Of a stretch of DNA of 13,424 nt, positions 6,420 through 13,424 are shown piece after piece (the stretch's first letter is position 1; every line of letters starts with the position of its first letter). The DNA is from JBMNTQ01 sp050945815 (lineage in GTDB: Bacteria > Bacillota > Clostridia > Christensenellales > JBMNTQ01): positions 1-13,424 of the forward strand of contig JBMNTQ010000037.1 of NCBI GenBank assembly GCA_050945815.1, written 5' to 3'. Made by a program: the position numbers and the translations under genes. The notes beneath the pieces were generated by a model, which saw only the letters and a list, made by a program, of their open reading frames with translations, was not told where the DNA came from and made no database searches.

Positions 6420-7724
6420 ATGGCGACAAAGATTATTATGCCCAAGCAGGGCTTGCAGATGACGGAGGGGACGATCACTGCGTGGCTGATACCGGAGGGC
6501 GGGACAGTCGAGCAGGGGAAGCCTTTGTTCGAGATTGAAACGGATAAACTGACCATCACCATCGATGCGCCGGCCGGCGGGACGTTGTTGAAAATTTTGC
6601 GCGACGTCGGCGAGGTGGTGCCGATTACGGAGACCATCGCGATTGTGGGCGACAGCGGTGAGGATATTTCAGCGTTGCTGGAGCAGCAAGAAGAAGCGGC
6701 GGGCGAAGGGGAGCAGATTGAAATGGTTGCTCAGGAAGCGGCGGAGGCTGTGCCGGCGGCTCTTAGGGCAGGCGCTGATGGCGGCGGCTTTGCCAGCCCC
6801 CGGGCTAAGTGGCAGGCAGAGAAACTGGGCGTGGACTGCGGCAACATTGCCGGCAGCGGGCCTGAGGGCATGGTGGTGGAGCGGGATGTGGTGGCTTATG
6901 CGGACCATGCGCCCAAAGCGACACCGTTGGCACGCAAGCTGGCGCAGGCGGAAGGCATGGACTTGGCTGACTTGACCGGCAGCGGACACCGGGGGAAGAT
7001 CGGCAAGGAGGACGTGCGCGCAGCGCGCAGCGGTGACAAGGTTCAAGAGCGGGGCGAAACCAAGGTTGCATTGAGCGGGATGCGCAAAGTGATCAGCAGC
7101 CGGATGAAGGGCAGTTTGCTGGAAATGGCCCAAGCCAACCACCATATGCGGGTGGATATGAGCGAAGCGGTGCGCTTGCGGGAGCAATTGAAGAAGGCCG
7201 ATTATAAAATCAGCTACAATGATATGATTCTTTACTGCGCCAGCCGGGCGCTGACGGAGTTTCCCATGATGAATGCTTCTATGGCGGAGGATGGGATTGT
7301 CCTCAAGCACTATGTGAACATGGGGATGGCGGTTAGCGTGGACGATGGATTGTTGGTGCCGGTGATTCGCGATGCGGATTGGCTGTCGTTGCTGGAGTTG
7401 TCGGCGAAAGCTGGCGAACTGGCAAAAAAAGCGCGGGAAAACCGGCTTGCACCGCAGGAATGCAGCGGCGGGACTTTTACTGTCAGCAACCTGGGTATGT
7501 TTGATGTGGATCGCTTTACCGCGATTATCAATCCGCCGGAAGCGGGCATTCTTGCTGTGGGCAAGCTGGAGAAGCAGCCGGTGGTAGTGGAGGACGAGAT
7601 CGTCATCCGGCCGATGCTGACCTTGAGCTTGACTTATGACCATCGTATTATAGACGGTGCGCCGGCAGCGCAGTTTTTGCGGCGGGTGAAGCAATTGCTG
7701 GAAAACCCGGGATTGTTGCTTTGA
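6420..7724 (+). CDS. acoC: Dihydrolipoyl acetyltransferase E2 with two E3/E1-binding domains
   Basis: The 434-residue E2 carries the swinging lipoyl arm and the CoA acyltransferase core. The N-terminal lipoyl domain (about 2-78) has the lipoylation site Lys43 in ETDKLT. A Glu- and Ala-rich linker follows. Then come two peripheral subunit-binding domains, about 125-160 (SPRAKWQAEKLGVD and GSGPEG) and 167-201 (TPLARKLAQAEGMD and GSGHRG). The catalytic domain (about 213-434) has the DHRIIDG motif with His408 and the TFTVSNLG motif (352-359). One such binding domain is the norm, so the tandem pair is notable. ATG 6420 has AAGGAGG (6404-6410) nine bases upstream; the in-frame upstream start at 6393 overlaps acoB and lacks this site. 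Lipoate would be attached by a ligase or transferase encoded elsewhere. Confidence 0.92.
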   Translation: MATKIIMPKQGLQMTEGTITAWLIPEGGTVEQGKPLFEIETDKLTITIDAPAGGTLLKILRDVGEVVPITETIAIVGDSGEDISALLEQQEEAAGEGEQIEMVAQEAAEAVPAALRAGADGGGFASPRAKWQAEKLGVDCGNIAGSGPEGMVVERDVVAYADHAPKATPLARKLAQAEGMDLADLTGSGHRGKIGKEDVRAARSGDKVQERGETKVALSGMRKVISSRMKGSLLEMAQANHHMRVDMSEAVRLREQLKKADYKISYNDMILYCASRALTEFPMMNASMAEDGIVLKHYVNMGMAVSVDDGLLVPVIRDADWLSLLELSAKAGELAKKARENRLAPQECSGGTFTVSNLGMFDVDRFTAIINPPEAGILAVGKLEKQPVVVEDEIVIRPMLTLSLTYDHRIIDGAPAAQFLRRVKQLLENPGLLL

Positions 7725-7740
7725 GGAGGTGGGAGGAATT

Positions 7741-9126
7741 ATGTCGCGTTATGATGTTGCAGTGTTGGGCGCTGGGCCGGGCGGCTATGCGGCGGCGATT
7801 CGCTGTGCGCAGGAGGGCCTGTCGGTTGTGCTGATTGAGGCCGACGAGCTGGGCGGAACTTGCCTGAATCGGGGATGTATTCCGACGAAGGCGTTGCTGC
7901 ACGCAGCACAGCTATATGAGAGCGCAAAGGATGCCGAGAAATACGGCGTTTTGCTGGACGGTGTGGGTTTTGATTTCCGGAAAATGGCCATGTTTAAGGA
8001 TGGCGTTGTGGGCAAACTGCGCCGGGGCATCGCCGGGCTGGAGAAAGCCTATGGGGTGGCCGTAGTGAAGGGCTTGGGCGCCTTATTGGACGCGCACCGT
8101 ATTGCGGTGGGGGATCGGGTTGTAGAGGCAGATAAGATTATACTGGCGACCGGAGCGGCCCCTTCATTGCCCCCAATCTCTGGGGTAGACGGGGAGCGGG
8201 TTTTGACCAGCGATCAGGTATTGGCTATGGAAAGCTGTCCGGATAGCTTGGTGATAATCGGCGGCGGCGTGATTGGCATTGAGTTTGCTACACTGTTTGC
8301 GTCCTTGGGCAGGAAAGTGAAGGTTTTAGAGGCCATGCCGCAGATACTGGGCGAACTGGATGAAGAAATCTTGCAGTCACTGATGGATCAGCTTCAGGAA
8401 AAAGGTGTGGAAGTTTTCACGTCGGCCAAGGTGCTGTCTATTCGCAGTGAGACGAGTCAGGTGCGGGTGGAGTATGAGCAGGATGGGAAAAACGCCGATG
8501 CGGTGGGAGAATATTGTGTGGTTTGCACCGGACGGCGGCCCAACACAGCGGATATTGGCCTGGAGGCGGCGGGTGTGCGGATGGATGGCCCGTTTGTGGA
8601 AGTGGATGAGACGATGGCCACCAGCGTTGCTACTATCTATGCCATTGGTGACATCACCGGCAAGATGCAGCTGGCCCATGTAGCCACGGAGCAGGGAATG
8701 GTGGCTGCAGCGAATTGTGCCGGGAAGGGCAGACGGATGCGGTATGAGGCGGTGCCTGCCTGCATCTATACCCAACCGGAGATTGCGTTCGTGGGGAAAA
8801 CCCGACAACAGGCGCAGCAGGCGGGAATAGATGTTTCTACAGGGAGTTTTCCGGTATCGTCTAACGGTAAGGCTATGATTGAAGGAGCACAGCGAGGCGT
8901 TGCAAAGATTGTGACGGACGCAGGTACGGGCGAGGTGGTGGGTGCGCAGATTGCGGGCCCTCGGGCCACGGAGCTGATTGCTGAGATTTGTGCCGTGATG
9001 CGCTGTGAGGGCTGTGTGGAGGAGATTGCCGAGACGATACACCCTCATCCTTCGGTGAGCGAGGTGTGGATGGAGGCGGCAAACGATGTGATGGGACGAT
9101 CTTGCCACAAGCCACCGGTGAAATAG
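7741..9126 (+). CDS. acoL: Dihydrolipoamide dehydrogenase E3
   Basis: The 461-residue FAD-dependent disulfide oxidoreductase reoxidises dihydrolipoamide on AcoC and reduces NAD. It shows the FAD-binding GAGPGG (10-15), the redox-active pair Cys41 and Cys46 in GGTCLNRGC, the NAD-binding GGGVIG (174-179), AIGD (301-304) as the second FAD contact, and the C-terminal HPHPSVSE with His436 and Glu441 as catalytic base and partner. It has no N-terminal lipoyl domain, unlike some acetoin-operon E3 proteins. The start at 7741 is preceded by two overlapping purine-rich sites, GAGGAGG (7723-7729) and GGAGG (7732-7736). It lies 16 bases after acoC and is the last gene before the terminator at 9161-9213, which points to a dedicated E3 for this complex. 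Confidence 0.94.
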   Translation: MSRYDVAVLGAGPGGYAAAIRCAQEGLSVVLIEADELGGTCLNRGCIPTKALLHAAQLYESAKDAEKYGVLLDGVGFDFRKMAMFKDGVVGKLRRGIAGLEKAYGVAVVKGLGALLDAHRIAVGDRVVEADKIILATGAAPSLPPISGVDGERVLTSDQVLAMESCPDSLVIIGGGVIGIEFATLFASLGRKVKVLEAMPQILGELDEEILQSLMDQLQEKGVEVFTSAKVLSIRSETSQVRVEYEQDGKNADAVGEYCVVCTGRRPNTADIGLEAAGVRMDGPFVEVDETMATSVATIYAIGDITGKMQLAHVATEQGMVAAANCAGKGRRMRYEAVPACIYTQPEIAFVGKTRQQAQQAGIDVSTGSFPVSSNGKAMIEGAQRGVAKIVTDAGTGEVVGAQIAGPRATELIAEICAVMRCEGCVEEIAETIHPHPSVSEVWMEAANDVMGRSCHKPPVK

Positions 9127-9160
9127 AAAGGAACACAACGATTTATAACGGTATGTTGCG

Positions 9161-9213
9161 CGGACGCCATTTTTTTAAAGCCGGAAGGTTTTGGAAAGGG
9201 CGTCTGTTTTTTT
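9161..9213 (+). terminator. Rho-independent terminator of the plus-strand aco genes
   Basis: CGGACGCC (9161-9168) pairs with GGCGTCTG (9199-9206), eight pairs including one G-U, followed at once by seven T (9207-9213). The loop is long at 30 bases and contains a further T-run. It lies 34 bases after the acoL stop, as expected for the end of the operon. Confidence 0.75.
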
Positions 9214-9290
9214 AGGTTTTGAATCGATAGAGTGAGGCGGTACGAGACGACTAGACGGGCAGCATCGGGGGTTGAGCGGTGTTTTAACCC

Positions 9291-9340
9291 AAGAAGAAAC
9301 CCGCTACAGCGCCTTTTTTAGGAGGCAGCTATAGCGGGTT
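9291..9340 (-). terminator. Rho-independent terminator of the minus-strand xyl operon
   Basis: Read on the minus strand, AACCCGCTA (9340-9332) pairs perfectly with TAGCGGGTT (9306-9298). An inner GCC/GGC pairing is also possible within the 25-base loop. The T-rich stretch TTTCTTCTT follows, beginning with the last T of the stem (9299-9291). It lies 80 bases beyond the xylH stop. The convergent spacer 9127-9419 holds only this and the opposing terminator. Confidence 0.75.
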
Positions 9341-9419
9341 GGCGGAGATAGCTAGTAAGTAGGAACACTGGCGCCGTTTTCCGTTGGACCGGAAAGGGCG
9401 GACTTTAGTAGAAAATAGA

Positions 9420-10571
9420 TTAGGTTTTGGTGCCTCGTGCACGGGTGCGAACGTCGAACCATACGGCGACCACCAGAATGATGCCCTTGACGATGTATTG
9501 CCAGAAGGCGTCTAGGTTCATCATACTCATGCCGTTGTCGATGGTGGCCATGATGAGGGCACCTAAGATCGCGCCGGCAGGCTTGCCGATACCGCCGGTC
9601 ATACTCGTGCCGCCAATGACAGCGGAAGCGATAGCGTCTAACTCTAGGTTCATACCCGCTTGAGGTGTACCGGCGTTTAAGCGCGCGGCCAGAACGATAC
9701 CGGCGATGGCATTTAAAAAGCCGTTGAGCAGGTACACCACTGTGACGTTTCTACGTACGTTGATACCGGAGTATTTTGCCGCGTCCATATTGCCGCCTAG
9801 GGCATAGACTTTGCGGCCGAAGGTTGTTTTTTCGGTGATAAATGTGAAGATAATGACTAGGATCAGCATTAGAAGCACTGGTGAGGGCAGCCCCCGGTAG
9901 GAGTTTACCAGGATGATGACTGCGATGACCACGACGCTGTATACGATCCACCGGATAATGGCCATGGGAACGGAGACTTCCAGCTCGTATTTCCTCTTGG
10001 CTCTGATGTTGGCGTATTCCTTAATGAGCAGCCCAACCACAGCGAGTGCGGCTAAGATATAGCCCAGGGTCGGATCGATGAACGCCTGGCCGATTTCCAG
10101 AAAAGACTTCTCCAAGGGCGCTACGGTGGTGCCCCTTGTGACTGCCAGCACCGCACCACGGAAAATAAGCTGGCCGCCTAGGGTGATGATGAAGGCAGGA
10201 ACCCCGGTATAGGCGATCAGCACACCGTTGATGAGGCCGATGAGTGCACCGGCAAGCAGCACGACGATGATCGTTTCGGCGGTTCCCCAGGCGGACCAAA
10301 CTTGCAGCGCCGCCGCAATACAGCTGATGAAGCCCATGACAGAGCCTGCTGAGAGATCGATGCCGCCAGTGACGATGACCATCACCATGCCGATGCTCAT
10401 GATGCCTACGATGGACATCTGACGCATCAGGTTGGACAGGTTTCGCGCTGTAATGAAGGCCCAGTCTGTTGTGAAACTGAATATAATCCAGAGAATGAAC
10501 AGCGCTGCGATCATGGTGTAGGTTCGTACATTGAAGTTTATTTTTGGTTTGCTTATAGAGTTCTTTTCCAT
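9420..10571 (-). CDS. xylH: D-xylose-type sugar ABC transporter permease
   Basis: The 383-residue, strongly hydrophobic protein forms the membrane channel of a carbohydrate (CUT2) importer. It shows the family block GGIDLSAGSVMG (69-80), a cytoplasmic segment with FGRKVYALGGN (251-261) expected to contact the ATPase, and the C-terminal block IGGTSMTGGIGK (319-330) followed by ALIMATIDNGMSMMNL (338-353), which resembles XylH more than RbsC or AraH. About ten membrane segments can be read. An inserted polar stretch (about 184-200) lies mid-protein, as in other XylH proteins of this length. The ATG at 10571 is one base beyond the xylG stop, and its ribosome binding site, a G-run at about 10588-10582, lies within xylG, so the two are translationally linked. 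It is the last gene of xylFGH. Confidence 0.93.
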   Translation of the reverse strand: MEKNSISKPKINFNVRTYTMIAALFILWIIFSFTTDWAFITARNLSNLMRQMSIVGIMSIGMVMVIVTGGIDLSAGSVMGFISCIAAALQVWSAWGTAETIIVVLLAGALIGLINGVLIAYTGVPAFIITLGGQLIFRGAVLAVTRGTTVAPLEKSFLEIGQAFIDPTLGYILAALAVVGLLIKEYANIRAKRKYELEVSVPMAIIRWIVYSVVVIAVIILVNSYRGLPSPVLLMLILVIIFTFITEKTTFGRKVYALGGNMDAAKYSGINVRRNVTVVYLLNGFLNAIAGIVLAARLNAGTPQAGMNLELDAIASAVIGGTSMTGGIGKPAGAILGALIMATIDNGMSMMNLDAFWQYIVKGIILVVAVWFDVRTRARGTKT

Positions 10572-10572
10572 A

Positions 10573-12111
10573 TTACTGTTTCCCCCCCGTTGAAGCTTGC
10601 ATCAGGATTTCCTGAGTGCATTCACTGATTTCAAAATCACCGGTGATTGCGCCGTTGCTCATGACGACAACCCGATCGCTCATGCCGAGGATTTCTTCCA
10701 TTTCCGAGGAAATCATGATGACAACCACGCCTTCATCTACGAGTTGGTTCATAATTTTATAGATCTCGTACTTGGCGCCAACGTCGATGCCTCGGGTGGG
10801 TTCGTCTAGGATAATCACCTTGGGCTTAGCCATCAATGCTTTGGCAAGAACAACCTTTTGTTGGTTGCCGCCGGAGAGATTGTTGACGGTCTCGGAAACG
10901 GTTGGTGTTTTGATTCGGAGATAGTCGATGTATTGTTTAGTTTCGCCAATCTCTTTTCCGTCATCCAAGATCCCCATTTTGGATACACGATCCAAAGAGG
11001 CCATGGTACTGTTTTCCAATACGGACATTATGAGGTTTAGACCGTATTTTTTGCGATCTTCCGTGACTAGAAACAACCCTTCTTTGAGTGCATCGTTTGG
11101 AGTCGTGATTTGGACCGGGCTTCCCTCGATATAGACCTCGCCTTTACTGGGCGCGCGATAGGCGCCGTAGACACTGGTAAAAAGCTCGCTCCGCCCGGCC
11201 CCCATGAGCCCGCTGATGCCCAAAATTTCTCCTTTGTAGGCCTTCAGGCTTACGTTTTCGATGAGCTTTTTGCCGGGGATGTCGGGGTGGTTGACCGAGA
11301 AGTTGCGGAGTTCGAAGGTGAGCTCCTTGCGCTCGTGTTCTTCCCGCGGGAACATATTGGTCAATTCCCGGCCGACCATCAGGCTGATCATGGTATCTTT
11401 GGTCATCTCGTCTTTGGGACGGGTGTCGACGGTTAGGCCGTCTCTCAGGATCGTGATGGTATCGGCAATGCGCATGACTTCATCCAGACGGTGGGAAATA
11501 TAGATGCAGGTAACGCCTTTTTCCCGCAGGCCGTCTAGAATGTCTAGCAGCAGATCCACTTCTGATTCTGTTAGTGCGGAGGTGGGTTCGTCTAGGATGA
11601 GCAGCCGCACATCGCTAGACAGGGCTTTGGCAATTTCCACCAGCTGCTTTTGGCCGATGCCCAGGTTTTTGACCAGCTCCGTCGGGTGGACGCTTTGATG
11701 AGACTTGTTGTCCAGACCGATGCGAGCCAGCAATTTCTTGGCGTGAAAGAACATTTCGTTGAAGTTTACAATTCCATATTTACTGGGCTTGTTGTTTAGA
11801 AAAATATTTTCGCTTATGCTGAGATCCGGCACCAGGTTTAATTCCTGGTGGATACAAGCGATCCCTGCAAGTTCTACATCTTTAATTGAATGAAATCTTT
11901 TTTCTCCGCCATCCAACATAATTTGTCCTTCGTAATTGCCGAAGGGATATACGCCGCATAAAACTTTAATGAGCGTGGATTTTCCAGCGCCGTTTTCGCC
12001 CACCAGAGCATGGATTTCGCCTTTCTTAACACTGAAGTTGACATCTTTTAAAGCGACGACACCGGGAAATCTTTTGGTGATGTTTTTCATTTCCAGCAAA
12101 ACTTCCGACAC
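10573..12111 (-). CDS. xylG: D-xylose-type sugar ABC transporter, tandem ATPase
   Basis: The 512-residue protein carries two ATP-binding halves fused in one chain, the normal form for CUT2 importers. The first half has Walker A GENGAGKST (38-46), signature LGIGQ (150-154), Walker B LILDEP (171-176) and His207 as the switch residue. The second half has the usual degenerate Walker A GLMGAGRSE (301-309), signature LSGGNQQ (412-418) and Walker B VIILDEP (432-438), with ISSE where the switch His would be; this asymmetry is typical of the family. Translation starts at GTG 12111, six bases after AGGAGGT (12124-12118); an ATG overlapping it at 12113 is in another frame. It follows xylF across a 123-bp spacer with a strong hairpin and abuts xylH. 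Confidence 0.93.
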   Translation of the reverse strand: MSEVLLEMKNITKRFPGVVALKDVNFSVKKGEIHALVGENGAGKSTLIKVLCGVYPFGNYEGQIMLDGGEKRFHSIKDVELAGIACIHQELNLVPDLSISENIFLNNKPSKYGIVNFNEMFFHAKKLLARIGLDNKSHQSVHPTELVKNLGIGQKQLVEIAKALSSDVRLLILDEPTSALTESEVDLLLDILDGLREKGVTCIYISHRLDEVMRIADTITILRDGLTVDTRPKDEMTKDTMISLMVGRELTNMFPREEHERKELTFELRNFSVNHPDIPGKKLIENVSLKAYKGEILGISGLMGAGRSELFTSVYGAYRAPSKGEVYIEGSPVQITTPNDALKEGLFLVTEDRKKYGLNLIMSVLENSTMASLDRVSKMGILDDGKEIGETKQYIDYLRIKTPTVSETVNNLSGGNQQKVVLAKALMAKPKVIILDEPTRGIDVGAKYEIYKIMNQLVDEGVVVIMISSEMEEILGMSDRVVVMSNGAITGDFEISECTQEILMQASTGGKQ

Positions 12112-12162
12112 ATGGACACCTCCTCAATATGGGTTATGCCGGCTTCTGTAACAGGGAACGGA

Positions 12163-12199
12163 TGTAGTGGTATATGGAACAAAACCATATACCACTACA
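12163..12199 (-). other. 15-bp perfect hairpin between xylF and xylG
   Basis: The arms at 12163-12177 and 12185-12199 are perfectly complementary over 15 pairs around a 7-base loop. There is no T-run on either side, so it should not terminate efficiently. Sitting 36 bases past the xylF stop, it fits a known pattern in which a hairpin protects the message of the highly expressed binding protein from 3' degradation, giving more XylF than XylG or XylH. That role is inferred. Confidence 0.7.
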
Positions 12200-12234
12200 A
12201 ACGCTATATGCTTACAGACTAAGCACAGCAGACA

Positions 12235-13389
12235 CTAAATTTCCGGCCATTGATCTTTGGGAATGTTTTTGTAGACATCTTCCAGAGTTTGGAATTTGTC
12301 TTGCTTGATGATAATTTCATCGATGTTGTCCTTGTCAATGGCAATAACGTCTACAGAGAAGCTATCAACCTCTTTGTAATCGTTGTCCAGTTTGGTCCAA
12401 ATACCCAGAGAGCTGTCGATGGCGGTGGAAGGATCTGCACCGGTGGCTAGAGCGACGGCTAACTGGATAGCAGCAGCGTTCAGCTTTGCCAAAGGCTTAT
12501 AAACCGTGCCGGTTTGCGTGCCTTCCACGATACGCTGGCAGGCTGAAAGGTCGGCGTCCTGTCCGGCGATCGGAACTTTGCCTGCTAGATCCTGCGCAGC
12601 TAAGGCTTGAATAGCGCCGCCGGCTGTGCCGTCGTTGGAGGCGATGATGCCTTGAATATCGTTGTTGGCTATGGTCAAGCCGTTTTCAGTGTGTTTCAAA
12701 GCTTCGTTGGGATCCCAGCCTTCGCACCATTGTTCCAGAACGATTTTGATGTCACCGTTGTCGATGTGGGGCTGGAGAATGTTTCTGTGCCCTTGGGCTA
12801 CCAGATGGGCGTTGTTGTCCTCGGGGCCGCCCTTTAGCCAGATGTAGTTGCCCGTGGGCGCATTGTCGATAACGAACTGGGCCTGCACTTCACCGACCTT
12901 TACAGAGTCGAAGGTAATATAATAGTCGAGGTCGGCATTCATGATGAAGCGGTCGTATGCGATAACGGCAATGCCGTCCTGATGCGCTGCTTCAACCAAG
13001 GGGGACGCGGCATCTGCGTCTAGAGACTGGATCAGGAGAGCATCAATGCCTTGGCTGAGCAGGTTTTCTACCTGAGAAGCCTGTTTCTGAGCATCATCCT
13101 CTGCGGACTGAACCAGAAGTTCAAAGCCTTTTTCATCTGCATACTCCTGGAACATATCAATTTCGCGTTGCCATCTTTCTTGCTTGAGGGTTCCGACAGA
13201 CACGCCAATTTTGACTTCTGAGATGTCCTTTCCACCGCCGCTGGGTTCTGAGGGATCAGGCTGATCCTGTGAGACGTCAGCTGATGGTGCAACAGACTCT
13301 ACTGGCTCCGCCTCTCCTCCGCAAGCGCCAAGAACCATGACCAACATTATGAGCGCTACTGCTAATGCTACGATTCTCCTTCTTTTCAT
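12235..13389 (-). CDS. xylF: D-xylose-type sugar-binding lipoprotein
   Basis: The 384-residue protein is the extracellular receptor of the importer. It has a lipoprotein signal: basic RRR at 3-5, a hydrophobic core, then lipobox LGAC (20-23) with Cys23 as the lipid anchor. An acidic Pro/Ser-rich linker runs to about 57. The two-lobed sugar-binding domain follows and matches XylF segments closely: QERWQ (70-74), AYDRFI (144-149), DNNAH (191-195), ASNDGTAGGAIQAL (250-263), AGQDADL (275-281) and VYKP (296-299). Residues corresponding to the xylose pocket of E. coli XylF as I recall it (Arg72, Arg147, Asn193, a Trp at 221 or 225, Asn252, Asp278, Lys298) are all present. This supports xylose or a close aldopentose, though the related ChvE-type receptors bind several sugars. 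GGAGG (13401-13397) lies seven bases before the ATG. It is first in the operon; its promoter is outside the window. Confidence 0.94.
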   Translation of the reverse strand: MKRRRIVALAVALIMLVMVLGACGGEAEPVESVAPSADVSQDQPDPSEPSGGGKDISEVKIGVSVGTLKQERWQREIDMFQEYADEKGFELLVQSAEDDAQKQASQVENLLSQGIDALLIQSLDADAASPLVEAAHQDGIAVIAYDRFIMNADLDYYITFDSVKVGEVQAQFVIDNAPTGNYIWLKGGPEDNNAHLVAQGHRNILQPHIDNGDIKIVLEQWCEGWDPNEALKHTENGLTIANNDIQGIIASNDGTAGGAIQALAAQDLAGKVPIAGQDADLSACQRIVEGTQTGTVYKPLAKLNAAAIQLAVALATGADPSTAIDSSLGIWTKLDNDYKEVDSFSVDVIAIDKDNIDEIIIKQDKFQTLEDVYKNIPKDQWPEI

Positions 13390-13424
13390 AACGAAACCTC
13401 CATTTATTTTTTGGCCGATTAAGG

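Noticed and set aside
6669..7694. 341-codon minus-strand frame opposite acoC
   Set aside because: The His- and Arg-rich translation arises from GC-rich codons of acoC read in reverse; no recognisable domain or start signal.

Overview
The window reads as a chromosomal catabolic locus of a Gram-positive anaerobe, most likely a Firmicute of the class Clostridia. The signs are strong GGAGG-type ribosome binding sites, GTG and TTG starts, a lipoprotein solute-binding protein with an acidic, proline- and serine-rich linker, and family resemblances to Bacillus and Clostridium enzymes. The species is an inference. No rRNA, tRNA, CRISPR, transposase or phage gene is visible.

Layout, left to right. 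Positions 1-51 hold the first 17 codons of a gene leaving the window on the minus strand, with its own promoter-like signal. Positions 52-545 are an AT-rich divergent control region with an exact 13-bp tandem repeat. A plus-strand series then runs from 546 to 9126: an M24 (creatinase/aminopeptidase P fold) protein with an altered metal site, a zinc alcohol dehydrogenase of the 2,3-butanediol dehydrogenase type, a 361-bp gap, a Gfo/Idh/MocA dehydrogenase of the inositol 2-dehydrogenase type (iolG), a 158-bp strongly structured spacer, and a complete, tightly packed four-gene acetoin-dehydrogenase-type complex (acoA, acoB, acoC, acoL). It closes with a Rho-independent terminator near 9161-9213.

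Facing it on the minus strand is a D-xylose-type ABC importer operon, xylF-xylG-xylH (13389 down to 9420). It has a 15-bp hairpin after xylF and its own terminator at 9340-9291. The two transcription units converge on a 293-bp spacer.

How the genes may work together (inference): the two NAD-type dehydrogenases can each turn a secondary alcohol into a ketone. The AcoABCL complex can cleave an alpha-hydroxyketone, passing one half to CoA through lipoate and releasing the other as an aldehyde. The simplest reading is 2,3-butanediol to acetoin to acetyl-CoA plus acetaldehyde. The presence of an inositol-type dehydrogenase and a sugar importer leaves open a polyol or cyclitol route in which an inosose-like acyloin is the complex's substrate. 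No xylose isomerase, xylulokinase, iolB/C/D/E or full-length regulator is present, so the substrate cannot be settled from the window.
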